Shown: one piece after another, positions 34,384 to 46,255 of the stretch
Numbering within the stretch: position 1 is the first letter of the stretch
Layout: every line of letters begins with the position of its first letter
Assembly (NCBI RefSeq): GCF_037975245.1
Contig: NC_092576.1
Span: 33,458,611 to 33,522,610 of the forward strand
Direction of reading: 5' to 3'
DNA length: 64,000 nucleotides
Origin: Apostichopus japonicus
Lineage: Eukaryota > Echinodermata > Holothuroidea > Aspidochirotida > Stichopodidae
Notes under the pieces: generated by a model
What the model was told of the DNA's origin: nothing
The model's input: only the letters and a program-made list of their open reading frames with translations
Databases searched by the model: none
Position numbers and translations under genes: made by a program

Positions 34384-36089
34384 CTGAAGAAAAGGAAGAC
34401 AAATGACGGAATTATTATAGTAATGATTCCAGGAGATTCGATTAATATACACTGATTGATAACCACTCCGAAGGTCCCAAGTTTCTGAGTATTAATATAC
34501 TATATTAATTTGCAATTGAAACTGTAAGAAAAGATGGCAAAATAATTGTAATCATCAGCAAAGCACACCACAAACAGTCCTTAAGAATAACATCTTAAAA
34601 GAGTAGTATACCATTTACGATCATCCATGTTTTCAGACACTCGATAATTTTTGTATTATTGATTTGATATTAATTTACTCAATGTATAATATACAAATTC
34701 GAGTTCAACTTTGAGTGATAAAGTAGTCTTAAAATATATATATATTAATATCTGCGCAGCGACTTGATGGGTTCAATCAGCGTTTATTTTAAAGTAGTTT
34801 TACTCGACTCATAGCTTGGACTATTAGTGGTTGGATTCCATCATGGAGATGCTAAAATAGTGTAAAGAGAAATGAATTACTATGGCTTGTCAGAATATTT
34901 CAGTTTTACTGAAATTAATTATCTTAAGATAATTTTAGCTTATAGACTCTCTTAATTTAATATTCTGAATATTCATGAGACACTTGCATTGTCTTTACGG
35001 AAATAATCGTTATGACTGTTGGATGGATAAATAAGTTAATATATATTGTATGCAGGATTAGTGGTTGTGTAGTATTAACGTTTCTCTCTCAAATGTTAAT
35101 TTGTCTAAATGTTGCTTAGTTTGACTAATCGTAGTTGAAGTCCCTACCATTTGAAGTGATTCATAAAATAGGCTTCACGCATTGTACATATTTACAAAGA
35201 GATCCGAGGGAGGGGAAGGATAGGTGAACAATAATGACGTCATATTGCGGAAGGGATTTTTTTGTTCAGCTCATTTTAACATCATAATCTGATTCTTAAC
35301 TATTAAAGTTACACTGGTTTGATGTTGTGTTGTATTGGAACTGGTACTCATCATACCTCCTGTTGGATAAATGAGCCGGTAAAAACCACACCCAAATCCG
35401 GCCTGCCCCATCCTTCCCAAAATATATACTCATTGTAAAATAGATGATTAACGAATGGATCTTTGTTCAGCCCATTTTAACTTCGTAGTCTGCTGCTAAA
35501 CTTTTACGTTTACACATTGGTTGATTTCATATCGAGTTAATCAAATACGTTGTAAATGTTCTCTAGTGTCTAATTGAAATTATTGCATTTACAAGAATAT
35601 CAAACTGATGTATAAATACTTCTACGAATACATAGTTGTTATGGTTTACATCCGTGTACCCTCATGTGACATTTAGATCTTTGAGGCAATACCCAAGTAT
35701 GTATTTGTAGAGAGTATGGAAATCACATCCAAAATCTCATTATTACTTTTACATGCTCTTGTGTGGAACTATATTACGTGTTCTTCTGTGTAACCGTTTC
35801 ATATGATTGTTGTTTGTTTATATTTGGAAAGTTAGTGATATTTAGCTCCTTTATTACATAATAGAAGAACCTGCTGGGTACATGTGATGAGAGATGCTTT
35901 GATTGTGCATACTTTGATACTCATACAGAGCTGTAATATCGTATCTTTAATGTACTTCATCCTTTGCTGTTACGGAAGCTCCCAGAAATTCGGCTAAGGA
36001 CAACATAAATATTCCATCATGTACTTTTGTTGTCATCGCGTTTACAAGCCAAGGTGCCACATAAATTCAGACGTGTATGGTAAGCAGTG
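34384..36089. other. intergenic or intronic, nothing recognised
   Basis: AT-rich. Upstream of the exon at 34178-34383 it would be intron if that gene is real. No second exon with matching splice phases could be identified. Confidence 0.4.
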
Positions 36090-36544
36090 TGGGACAAACA
36101 CCACATACTATATCCGCGTATTAATTTGAATATATACGCGCATTAATTCGAATATATAGGCGTGTATATTATTAGCCAACCATAAGGCTTAAATATATCT
36201 GTGTGTTCAAATATTTCGAATATAATCATGTATTAATTTGAATATATACACGTATTAATTCGAATATATACACGTACTAATTCGAATATATATATACGTA
36301 TTAAATCATGCTGTTGTCTAGTTCAAGTACGTTTGGCATGGGTGTACTGTACGTCTATAAAGACTAACTTTGAAATCTCTCAGTTATAGCACTGGCGAGG
36401 CTACACTGTGATAACTCTCGAAACTCGCTTTTGAAAGTTTTAAGACATGCCAGTTATTGTCTGATTTAATACGCGTATATATTCAAATTGATACACGTAT
36501 ATATTCGTCTTAATACAAAGATATATTATGCGGTGTTTGTCCCA
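36090..36544. mobile_element. MITE-like TIR element with AT-rich subterminal repeats
   Basis: The left end reads TGGGACAAACACCACATACT and the right end is its imperfect inverse (GCGGTGTTTGTCCCA). Inside the left arm a ~20-bp unit, TATACACGTATTAATTCGAA, is repeated about five times between 36110 and 36305. The same unit appears inverted near 36465-36525. No reading frame for a transposase and no clear target duplication. Confidence 0.55.
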
Positions 36545-36820
36545 TATGGCTTGCCATAGACGTGCGCTGTTACCATTGCAAGGACTATTTTGCCTTTACA
36601 CAGTAAATGAAAAGATGCATACGAGACGCATAAAAGACGCATAAGAAATGCATACGAATAACACAATATATGTTTGTAAAACAAGTTGAAATTTAATGCG
36701 ATTCTGGGATTACATTAAACAGCTGATGTCTGTGAATAACACAAATATGGTCCACTTTGAGCCTGCCTAATGTTTAAAGAGTACCTGGCAATTAATATTA
36801 ATTACCGACAGATATACCGA
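36545..36820. other. spacer between two TIR elements
   Basis: Nothing recognised; contains a few irregular GACGCATA/ATGCATACGA direct repeats at about 36613-36655. Confidence 0.4.
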
Positions 36821-38230
36821 CCTTACAGAAATCCCAGATCTGGGCCAGATATAAATAATCCAGATCTGGCCCCAGATCTGGAATTTCAATCTGGGCAAGA
36901 TCTGCTCCAGATCTGGAATTTATATCTTGCCAGATAAAAATTGGGCAGATATAACTTGATACAAAATAAAGTTTTATATGGCCCATATAAAATTTCATCT
37001 GGTTAAATTTTATTGCATCCATATCTGGGCCAGATAAGACTTTATCTAGTTGATATAAAGAAATCCGGATAAACTTTGATATGGCCCATTTAAATTGTAT
37101 ATGGTTGAAGTTTATGGCTTCCATATCTGGGCCAGATCAATCTTTATCTGGTTGATATAAAAAAATCCAGATAATCCAGCATATCTGGAATAACTGTATG
37201 TAAGCTGCTAATATCGATCAAATAGGAATAAAGTGGCCAAAACTGGACAAGCATTGAGAGTAACTTTCCAGCTTGATCAGTTATCTCTGTTCTGGTACAG
37301 AGAGACCCATACAGAGAGCAAGACACACGCGAAACATAAACACACAACTCAAACGGCATTGGAATATAGTAGAAATATGTAATGTGCAGGCACATTAGAC
37401 ATTTTCACTATACCTTATCAAAGCATTTGCAAACTGATATTTAATACATGTACATTCAAATTTTGAGCCCAGGTAAATCACATTACTTACTTAAATAAAC
37501 TTGCATCGCCCGGTACCACTAGTACACTTGAAAATAATACTTGAGTTGAGTTCTTTATTCTTCTGTGGTCCTGTAGATGTTGATACTAAATTGCGTTGTG
37601 CTATTCTTTTATTTAATATATTTGCTTTAATAAATAAGTTCCAGGAGGGCAATATATGTCTCATTCAGTATCGAAGTTCAGTTCCAAAATATGTCCCTTG
37701 TTTTCATCCATTCCCCCCAAAAATTCTGCCTTACTTCTAACTGTTCAGTTCACTATAGAATCCTTTGCCGATGTCCTGACATCAATAGGTTATTTTTTTA
37801 CGAATCTGCATCACCTTTTCTTTATATACCGATCCTTTCTATTCAACTTCCTTCTGCTCTCTACTCCTACCATGTGGACACTCCCTTTCCTATCTCACTC
37901 CCAGAGTAGCAACACACATGTATCTCCTTTGTCCACCAGCAGGCTCCACACTTAATGACCCTCTGAGTCATCCTTTTCCAGCTAAGACCCTGTGGTTGCC
38001 TAGCAACCCAGATAGAACCAGTAGCCTTATTATAGTCCCCCCCCCCCCCGCATTGACTTCGTGTGCACTTAAGTGCTTACCATTGAAATATATATGCATG
38101 TGCAGTACCACAATATAAAACTTTATCTGCATATCTGGATTGACTATATCTTGCTTTATATGACCAGATAAAAACTTGATCTGACCAGATTAAACCAGAT
38201 ACAAAGCCAAATCTGGGTTTTTCGGTAAGG
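36821..38230. mobile_element. 1.4-kb TIR element with dense CCAGAT subterminal repeats
   Basis: The ends match as CCTTACAGAAATCCCAGATC on the left and, inverted, CCTTACCGAAAAACCCAGAT on the right. The first ~380 bp are packed with TATCTGG and CCAGATA in both orientations (36830-37200), including palindromes such as TATCTGGGCCAGATA. The same words recur in the last ~120 bp (38120-38225). The middle has no transposase; a C10 run lies at 38038. Subterminal arrays of this kind are usual transposase-binding sites in DNA transposons. No target duplication is visible, so the superfamily is unassigned. Confidence 0.6.
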
Positions 38231-38562
38231 CATCAATGGTTAATTTACTTATTGTGTTAATGGTTTCACAAAATGAAATAATTGTAAAATACAATTAATC
38301 ATACAAAACGTATTTTTTGTACAAAGATTTCAGTTGATACTGAAATAAGGAGACCAGATCACCAATAATGTGAATAAATTACTGTCACGAAACATACAGT
38401 GTGGTAAAAACAAAATGAATCGGGGATAAATCATTAAAAAAAACGTGGCGGTGAGAGCAATATATTTGAAATCATTTTCCTTATTTTCGTGATTATGAAA
38501 AATTGTAGCATTCAAATGTACTCATTATATGATTTTGTTTCAAAGTATTATAACACATACAT

Positions 38563-39291
38563 TAGGGATGCACCGGATATCCGGTCCGGCCGGACTATCC
38601 GGCCGGATAGTGAGCAATTATCCGGTTCCGGTTCCGGCCGGATATTTTTCAAAATCCAGCCGGATCTTTTTCAACATCCAGCCTGAATTATTCCTTAAAA
38701 AGGTGTTGGTATTAACTTCAATCAATGTAAACTATTTCCAAAAATTAATAAAAACATTCAAAGTAAGGAAATATTAGGTTTAACATGTTTAATTTAATTT
38801 ACTCAATGGTCTGACCCACTGTTCCTAAAGATCAACCAAAATAATACAACTACTGTAATAATATGAAGCTATGTACAACAAATACAGTTTGCAGTGAAAT
38901 CATTTCTTGTAGCCTTCATCAGTTTAATATTGTGCAGTTAAAATAGACCATTCATATACTTATCAGTCAAAATACTGTTCCATTGAATCTTTACTTTCCC
39001 ATTATTGTTGGCATTCATGTTTTCTCTGAATTTTTATGTGTGAAACAATCTCTTTAATGGTTAACTACGTCTGAATTTTTTTTAATTCCACAGTTTCACC
39101 TTCTTTATAATATGCGTATACCTCACCTAAGATTTGCTCCTTGTTTCATACTTTTACTTCTTATTAATGATTTTCTTTTGTGTAATGAAAAAAATCGGTT
39201 CCGGCCGGATTTTATCCGGCCGAATTTCATGTACTATCCGGCAAAATCCAGTTCCGGCCAGATCCAAAAATTTGGATCCGGTGCATCCCTA
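38563..39291. mobile_element. non-autonomous hAT-like DNA transposon
   Basis: The termini are TAGGGATGCACCGGAT and its inverse (ATCCGGTGCATCCCTA). A perfect 8-bp duplication ACATACAT flanks it at 38555-38562 and 39292-39299. The TAGGGATGCACC terminus with an 8-bp duplication fits hAT-superfamily elements. Subterminal repeats of CCGGCCGGAT fill the first ~110 bp and the last ~100 bp. The AT-rich middle has no transposase frame. The intact ends and perfect duplication suggest that it is younger than the nearby LINE debris. Confidence 0.85.
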
Positions 39292-39299
39292 ACATACAT

Positions 39300-39779
39300 G
39301 TCAATAGATCAGTGTTCTTCCACTCCAAGATTATCACCAGGTCTGTGTATATGGTCGCACGGTTCACATCGTTCTACTCTCAGTCCGCGACTGTTGTTCG
39401 ACAAACCCTTCTATTTTTACTTGTGAAATGTGACGTAATGTCAGGTTCAGGAAATTTATAGAACAGTAATTTCAAAACTTGTCTTTACTAGTTATTCCTT
39501 TAGTTCTTTTTAAAATGTTCTGAATCCAGTTTTTGTGTTAATTCTGGCAACATAGCCCGTAAGTACTCAGTTGTTGGTTGTTTTCACTAGAGTTATGTCA
39601 TTGAGCGGATATTTAATTTACATCCATTGTTTAGATTCTGATTCATATTATATATATACTCGTATTAATTATCGTTTACTCAATGTGTACCATGATATAA
39701 TAGGCACATACACTGTGTTTGCTCACAGTTATCATTGTTCTGTTTACCAACTCTTTGTTATGGTTCGGACATATACTGA
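39300..39779. other. intergenic, nothing recognised
   Basis: No supported feature before the LINE-like tail. Confidence 0.4.
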
Positions 39780-40021
39780 ATGTTCGATCATAGTTACCAT
39801 ACATGCGTCATAAATACCGCCAGTTTCTTTCCATCTGCCGTCAAACTTTATAATAACCTGTAATTTATTATTTGCACATATTATTCTATTTTTCTATTTT
39901 TATTCTAAGGAGCTTGTGGAATGTTTTAATTTTCGATGTGCAATTTTATTGCTCATTGATTGAATAAAGAATCTATCTGTCTGTCTGTCTGTCCGTCTGT
40001 CTGTCTGCCTGCCTGTCTGCC

Positions 40022-40096
<75 letters not shown>
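39780..40096 (+). repeat. LINE 3' tail with (CTGT)n-(CT)n microsatellite
   Basis: Around 39810-39850 one frame reads TASFFPSAVKLYNNL, which resembles the SFIPSAI.LWN motif near the C-terminus of some LINE ORF2 proteins. About 110 bp of untranslated sequence with a polyadenylation-like AATAAA follows. A CTGT tetranucleotide array then runs from 39969 to 40069, passing into (CT)n to about 40095. Attribution to a LINE is moderate; the microsatellite is certain. It abuts the left end of the duplicated unit. Confidence 0.5.
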
Positions 40097-40100
<4 letters not shown>

Positions 40101-41913
40101 ACCTAGCGCGATGGTCCTTTTGGTGTTTTTTCGCCATAGAGAGCATCTCATACGCTTGTAACTTTTTGGTCCTTTTGATGCTTTCGCACATAATGGTTTG
40201 GTCGTTGCCGATGCACATTCAAAATGCATGTATTTTCTACTTCGTTTGTACTTCTTTCACGCATATTCGGCAAAAGTTATCGTTTCCAACAATTCCGGCT
40301 AACAATCAAAGGAAAACATCGTCCATTTTTTCATCCAACTGTTTTAAAAACAAAAACTTTACGTATATTTCTCTATACGTAAATTTCATATTTTACACAG
40401 TTTTAACAGTTTCCCTATTTTATAACTCTTCGTGTCTGTTTATTATTTAGTTCCTTTGACATCTTTCATAACGTACTACATTATTTCGTAAAATATCTCC
40501 CTTTTCTCAACAAAACTTTCACAACGAGGTAAGCCTTTCCGGCTGACACTAAATGTATTTTTAGTTCTTATGTGCACCCACAGCAATAGAACTTACGATA
40601 AGAAATAACAACAACAATAACAAACATCAGCTGGTGTGCATTCAACATCACGTTTCTTACCGTCGATCTCGAAGTCTTAAAATGTGACACTACGTACTGT
40701 AACCGTCTCAAGATCATAAAATTATAGCCAAAACAAGTGATCACTGACAATTGAATTGGGTGAAATTGTACATATAACATATGTCTAAGTTGCGTAGACC
40801 TAGCTGTGTGTACAAGAAGTCCCAAACTCCAACTAACGTGTAGGCCTAGCCTAACTAACTTACAAGTTACGGTGTTAATAAGCCTACAAAACTTGCGGTA
40901 GCTTAGGCCTATAATAACTAGGCTGTATAACCCTTAAATCAAATACTTATATTATTATTAGTGAAGGTAAAGAGTAAATGACTAAAACATTCTGTAGTTA
41001 GCCGTGACTTTGTTTACATTACAAGAGAAGGTTGTTAGTGTCACACCCCTTCTCAAATTTATGATGCAACACTACAGTAGTACTAGTACTAGAAGGATGG
41101 TCATAGTGAACTAAAATCAACAATTAAAATTGTGGTTGGCTAGGAATTTCATATGTTATTTTCATGTTTAATATAATATTTAATCTTTACAGAAGGGCTG
41201 AAGTAAGCAATACATACAAAAGATGATTGGTATGTTCATTGCCGTGATAAGTGTAGCAATAATTCGTACTGAGAACAAATTTGTAGGAACATCAAATCAG
41301 GCAATACCATACCTGCATTTTCTATCTGCTTTTGTTTCTCCTTTCATATATATGTTTCATCATAAAGGAAGCATGATAATGTCAAAATGATTCAACCAGC
41401 AGTCTGCACAATGCCCACTGTGTTGTTAACTTAAGATACTATTGAATCAAACAGTCAAGAACTCAATGATGTTTTCCACTTTGGCTAAAAGATACAAAAT
41501 TGTGGAGTGACTAATTGGCTGCGGTTTCTCTACATGTGTGTTTTATACCTCAACTGCTGGCTCTACCCTCTGTAACAAATTTCAAACAGTTACTGTATAG
41601 TTTACTTGCCGCAAGTGATATACACATCACTGTGTAAAATATGTGGAAAGCTTGCCACCTACCGTATAACCAGCATTGTTCTGCATCATTCAAAATAGTC
41701 ATATATAGATTTAGTCATATATATGTTAAATTTTACAAGCAGTGTCAGCAAAGTGTTTTAAACCAGTTGCAGGATGCAGTAATAGATGGTCTTGCTTTGT
41801 TTATCCAGTAAATCCGGTGAGAAAGGGCAGATAGCCTGGTGGCCCGCTTGAAGCAAAACCATTTAAAAAAAACTATCAAATTTTTACTCGTTTAAAGCAA
41901 ACGAGCAGTTTCA

Positions 41914-43795
41914 CAGGGATGTAGCCAGGGGGCAGGTGGGTGGGGGAGCAATGGGAGCGATCTCTCCATTCCCCTGTGAGTACCCCTAAAAGTAAAATTC
42001 AAATAAAAGCAGGGGAAATCATTAAAGCTCCTTTTCACATTGGATGCTACTAAGTGACCCTTCTCACTCTTCCCCCTGAAAATTTGTCTGCTACTGTACG
42101 TAATACAAAACTCTTATAGTAGTCTTTTTTTCTCGCCATGTGGGAGTCATTTTGGGCAAACATTTTTTTGTACATCATGGAGCTCCGATAAGCGTTATAA
42201 TGCTCCCTTTGTGATAAATGCCCTTTTAAAATTCTGTTCCTCTCCCACCACATTTCCATTTCTGGCTAAGTCCCTGTAATATTCTAGACCCATTTGTTCT
42301 GCCATTTTTGGTTAGGATGTTTTGGTCCCAAATCCTTTCGAGCCAACTTTTTTTCTGGACTCAACTTTGGATAGTTCCATTTCTGTTGTGTTAGCATTTA
42401 CTTGATCATTGGAGTTACTCATATGTAACATGACCAAAGGCATATTTAAAAGAGTTGATACTAAGTTGGTATGATGATAACATTGGGTGATGACATATGC
42501 AACACACTTATTTTACTTAAAACAAGGAACTATAGTGCCCATTGAAATGCATGAGACATATGGTTGCCGGACAACTACCCCCGTACATATACCACCCAGA
42601 CTCATACCCCCAGGACAAGTACCCCCCTGACAATCAGCCCCAGACAAAACCTCCGAAAAGGAATACCTCTGGGAACGACTACCCCTGGACATACACCCCA
42701 AGGACAAATACCCCCAGGATAAGTACCCCCAGACAATTTCCCCGGACAAGTACCCCCATGACAATTACCGCTGAGGACAATAACCCCACCCTCCGGAAAT
42801 TACCTCCGGGAAAACTCCATCCACATGAATACACCGGCACAGATACAACACCCATGTTGCTACCCGAACTAAACCAGAATACGCCCCAGTGCCCCCCCCC
42901 CTCTCCCCGTGAACCAAGCAGACCTTTAGCTGGTGAACCCCGTAGTATGAAAGCCCATTAGGGCCATGAAAGATAATTTTCTTAATCTGACATATCAGAT
43001 TATTATTGTGATATATCAGATTGTTATGCTTTTTCTTTCATAGCCCTAATAGCCATGCCTCACCCCCTCCCCTCCTGCGTCTAAAGGGCCAGTGCACACA
43101 ACGACCCTAGGGGGTATTCGTCCGAGGAGGTAGTTGTGCAGGTGGGTAGTTGTCCAGGGTTTTGTTTTCCTCTGGGGTAATTGTCCGGGTGGGAGTTTTC
43201 CTGTGGGTTATTGGCTTGGGTGGGGGGGGGGGGGGGTAATCGTCCGGGGGTATTTGTCTGAGGGTTATTTTTCCGGTCACGAGATAAACGGCTTTGGGGA
43301 AAGAATTGTGTTCCCTTCATATTGGGTATCTGACTAACTTCTCACACCTCGTCTGCACATTTTGTGATTGGTATGGGGGAGGGGTCTAAGGGGAGGGAGT
43401 GTCGATTGCTAGCTTAGCTTCATAACATGCTGTTCGTTCAACAACTTACGACGAATCATAGAAAGGATGAGAAGGCACATCGTCGTTGTACATACGGTTC
43501 GTGACACTCATTCGACTGCGGTCAGGTAGGCTATATGTATTTTATTACGCAGTGGTAAACTGTAGGCTATAGGCTAAATTTAGCTAATTGCATTTGCCAA
43601 ACTAAGTAAATAGCTGAATCGGTAGGCCAGAATGTTAGTACGATAGTAATCGAGTGAACGAGCTGACGAGTATTCAAGATAAAAAAGCACTGACAAAATA
43701 CCATGACAAAAAAAAACCGCCTTAAAATATTTTTTTGACTCTGAAAGGGGGGGGGGGGGGCAGTTTCTCCCACTGCTCCCCTGGCTACGTCCCTG
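41914..43795. mobile_element. hAT-like TIR pair inside unit A
   Basis: The left end reads CAGGGATGTAGCCAGGGGGC, and the right end inverted reads CAGGGACGTAGCCAGGGGAG, followed on both sides by GGAGCA and GGGAG blocks. CAGGGACGTAGCCAGG termini are frequent in hAT-type elements. The 8-bp flanks differ (CAGTTTCA and AAAACAAC), so either the duplication decayed or the two ends belong to different insertions. A homopolymer G run of ~14 lies at 43747. It encloses the fold-back element. Confidence 0.4.
42563..43280. mobile_element. fold-back element made of GACAA-N-TACCCCC arrays (unit A)
   Basis: The left arm (42563 to about 42860) repeats a ~15-bp unit of the form GGACAAGTACCCCCA. The right arm (43090-43280) repeats its inverse, GGGGGTAATTGTCCG. 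The ends are GTTGCCGGACAACTACCCCC and, inverted, GTGACCGGAAAAATAACCCT. The centre holds a second inverted pair, CATTAGGGCCATGAAAG near 42956 and its inverse ending near 43054, around a GATATATCAGATT dyad. Open frames across the arms are Pro/Thr/Tyr repeats forced by the array. No transposase. Confidence 0.7.
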
Positions 43796-44695
43796 AAAAC
43801 AACACTACACAAAGTTAAGGGATACGCGACGTTACCTTACAACACCGTATGTCAAACTCCTTCCCATATCAGTGGTATAACCCCCCCCCCCAACCAAATA
43901 AAAAAATCCTTACCCCCTATTTGCCCATCTTGCCAAGGCTGTTGTCACTGCATATGTGAGGGGGGTGGGGTATAATATGAAACGTTAGGATGATATAAAT
44001 CCGCATCTCCGTTGAGGCATCAAATACATAATAAATCAGCTTTATCGTCAACTGGAAACGATAGTCTACAGCATGACATCATGATTGCACAAAGCATCAA
44101 AACGACCAGTGTCGTTGCGCAATAGAATGGTCCGTTTGATTCATGGCTTAATAAATCCGGATTTTCTCGTAAAAAATCGGCGATAGACTAAAAAGAGAAT
44201 CTCATATGCCTATCTTTACTATTCGCTGAATTTATTCCTTCAAATTCCACTCTAAACCTCATAAAATGTGTGCCTGAAAGATCCTCCAAGGAACGTATAA
44301 TGCAGGTGCGTCTTGGTCGGTAGCAAAGACTCAATTTTGATGCATGTAAGGGTGTTATCATATTTCATAAAACTTTTTATACCATTGTGTAATTGTGTTA
44401 AAGTTGGTACTGTCAGAAAGACCATTTTCTAATTCACGATATTTTCAAATCTTATACATTTACAATGAAGTATGTGCCCGTGACGTCAATTTTTGGAATG
44501 ATAGTTTACTCAAATTTGGAAGTGTTCTGAGTGGTCCTTTTGATGCTTTTGTCAATTTAGCTCCATAAAAGCCCTTTTATTAATTTTAAACGGAATAAAA
44601 TGGTAAATGACAAACATATATAGTAACTGGCACGTTCTTCTACATCATTGACCAGATCCGATGTCAAAATTCGGTATTTCATGGTAAATATGGCA

Positions 44696-44730
44696 CTAAC
44701 CCTAACCCTAGGGTTAACCCTAGGGTTAAA
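44696..44730. repeat. telomere-like inverted CCCTAA/TTAGGG cluster (unit A)
   Basis: Two CCCTAA-type repeats run head to head into TTAGGG-type repeats, making overlapping palindromes of AACCCTAGGGTT. The same cluster is in copy B at 63260-63294. Too short to be a telomere. Confidence 0.8.
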
Positions 44731-45436
44731 CAAAAATGTGTCAGAAATTACGTACAAACTGATAAATCGACGGGATTTTTTTAGGGGCGGTTCCTTAATG
44801 AACAGTTGATATTATCTGAACATTTGGTCCGCCAATTATCTAAATGAAGAAAATTATAAGGAATTTTGCTATTTTTTAGCGAGAGAAGTAGCGCTATCGC
44901 GCAATGGTCAAAGTTACAACTTTAGAGGGCGTCCCTGATGGTCCCTTTGGTGATTTTTCCTAGAATTCTCGCTAGGCTCGTCCACGGTATAAAAGTAGAC
45001 AATTAAAGACATGATCCGAGTCATGAACAAGGCTTAAAAGATAACAAAATCTAATTGGGGGCACTTAAAATGTTTCTTATTATTAATATGGACTTAACTA
45101 CGTATCGCTGGTTGTAAAAGATAAGGAAGGCCGAATTTGCGTAGTAATTATTTGAAATTAAATGCCCAGTCGCTTCATGCAAATTACTTGGTCCTTTAGG
45201 TGATGAGTATATCGTACGTTTTCGCTACACGCCGTAATTGGTCAATTCAAACTAACATGAAAACTTTTAAACAGATTGATACCATTCGGCTCGTATATAG
45301 GCACACAATGTAAAAAATCGTGAAGGTGTGTCTAGATTTGGATTATTGTTTACAGAGGGACTGGATTTTGCTCAGTTAAGATTATTTCTTGGACTCATCA
45401 AGCTACCCAAAAAATCTCATCAAAAACATTTCAAAT

Positions 45437-46089
45437 GGGCAGAGTATCTAGTATGACCTCATTTTCATATCTGCATATGTAAAGTACTCAATTCAGTGGT
45501 GGAGCTATGGAAGGGAGTAATTAACTCTGCCCACCCTTTCCCCAACCAAATCTGATACTTACCCCAACTATATAAAGCTAGGCTAATCATTTGCATTAGA
45601 AAAAAAATCAACACAAATCATTTATATGAAAAGGCCTTTTGACAAGTAAAAACTCATCGAAGAGGAGCAACAACCCCTCCCCCAGGGACGTAGCCAAGGC
45701 ATTATGATTTGGGTGGGGTGTAGTGGCTGAAAATCCAACTGGATGGGTTTTGAAGCCAGAAAATTCCGACTGCCTTGTACCCCCACCCCTCCGCGCTACT
45801 CGTCAACGATACGGTCAGTGTCAGTCAGACACCCCCATCTTTCGCGACTGCACTTTTGTTCCGAACATTTTCGATATATATGTACCCCACTGGCACTCAT
45901 TTCACAAATTTATTAGCCCCCCCCCACGCCCCAACAAAAATTTCGGGCAATATGCTGATAATTTTTCGGGCATCTACTGAAAGAAAATCATTTGCAATGT
46001 ATTTGCAATGGTTAAACTTATATTATTATTATAATTAATATTGTAGCGAATTCCCCAATAATTCTAACCAATATACAACACGGAAAATC
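45437..46089. mobile_element. hAT-like terminal sequence and flank
   Basis: CAGGGACGTAGCCAAGGC starts at 45683 and is followed by G-rich, then C-rich runs, the usual appearance of a hAT-type left end. An inverted CAGGGACGTAGCTAGG end lies at 47720-47735, but the 8-bp flanks do not match, so pairing is doubtful. No coding region. Confidence 0.4.
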
Positions 46090-46255
46090 ATTGTATGTTA
46101 TTGGCATGCGATGTAATAACCGATGTATGCCTATATGATATGCACATTAACATGTTGAACGCGGGCGAAAAAATGTGTTTATATTTATCGGACAAGTCGT
46201 TACAGCCCCCCTCTACCCCCCCCCCCCAAATCAAGTTGGGCTCCTACGCCTATGA
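46090..46255 (+). repeat. dispersed repeat shared with 5030-5215
   Basis: Both copies contain TTGTATGTTATTGGCA, GCCTATATGATATGCACATT, AACATGTTGAACGCG, CAAGTCGTTACAGCCCCC and TTGGGCTCCTACGCCT in the same order and orientation. In the first location the block lies inside a hAT-like element with clear ends, so this is probably part of a related, decayed element. Confidence 0.7.

Larger units (their letters stand above)
40097..45436 (+). repeat. duplicated ~5.3-kb unit, copy A
   Basis: Nearly identical, in the same orientation, to 58712-64000. It starts at CCACCTAGCGCGATGGTCC just after a (CT)n run, as copy B does. It contains no long coding frame. Landmarks are two GGTCCTTTTGGTG/GATGC motifs at the left end, a hAT-like TIR pair, a fold-back element, a telomere-like palindrome and five more GGTCC motifs at the right. 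Relative to copy B it has about 35 extra bases at about 41160, about 16 at about 41527 and a few at about 40872. The true right end lies at or beyond 45436, because copy B is cut by the window edge. Confidence 0.9.

Noticed and set aside
37501-38118. Several overlapping plus-strand frames of 60-99 codons
   Set aside because: They lie inside a TIR element, overlap each other in different frames and have no family features.
39969-40218. Thr-Asp-Arg-Gln repeat frame on the minus strand
   Set aside because: Direct translation of the CTGT/CT microsatellite.
42513-42961. Open frames on both strands across the GACAA/TACCCCC arrays (also near 48124-48441, 49044-49274, 61076-61481)
   Set aside because: They are Pro/Thr/Tyr or Gly/Trp/Leu repeats forced by a ~15-bp DNA unit; both strands are open, as expected from stop-poor repeats.
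41914-43795. Complete hAT transposon with target duplication
   Set aside because: TIRs match but the 8-bp flanks differ; kept only as a low-confidence TIR pair.
44696-44730. Interstitial telomere or chromosome-fusion point
   Set aside because: Only about 34 bp and present identically in both duplicated units, so it belongs to the repeat.
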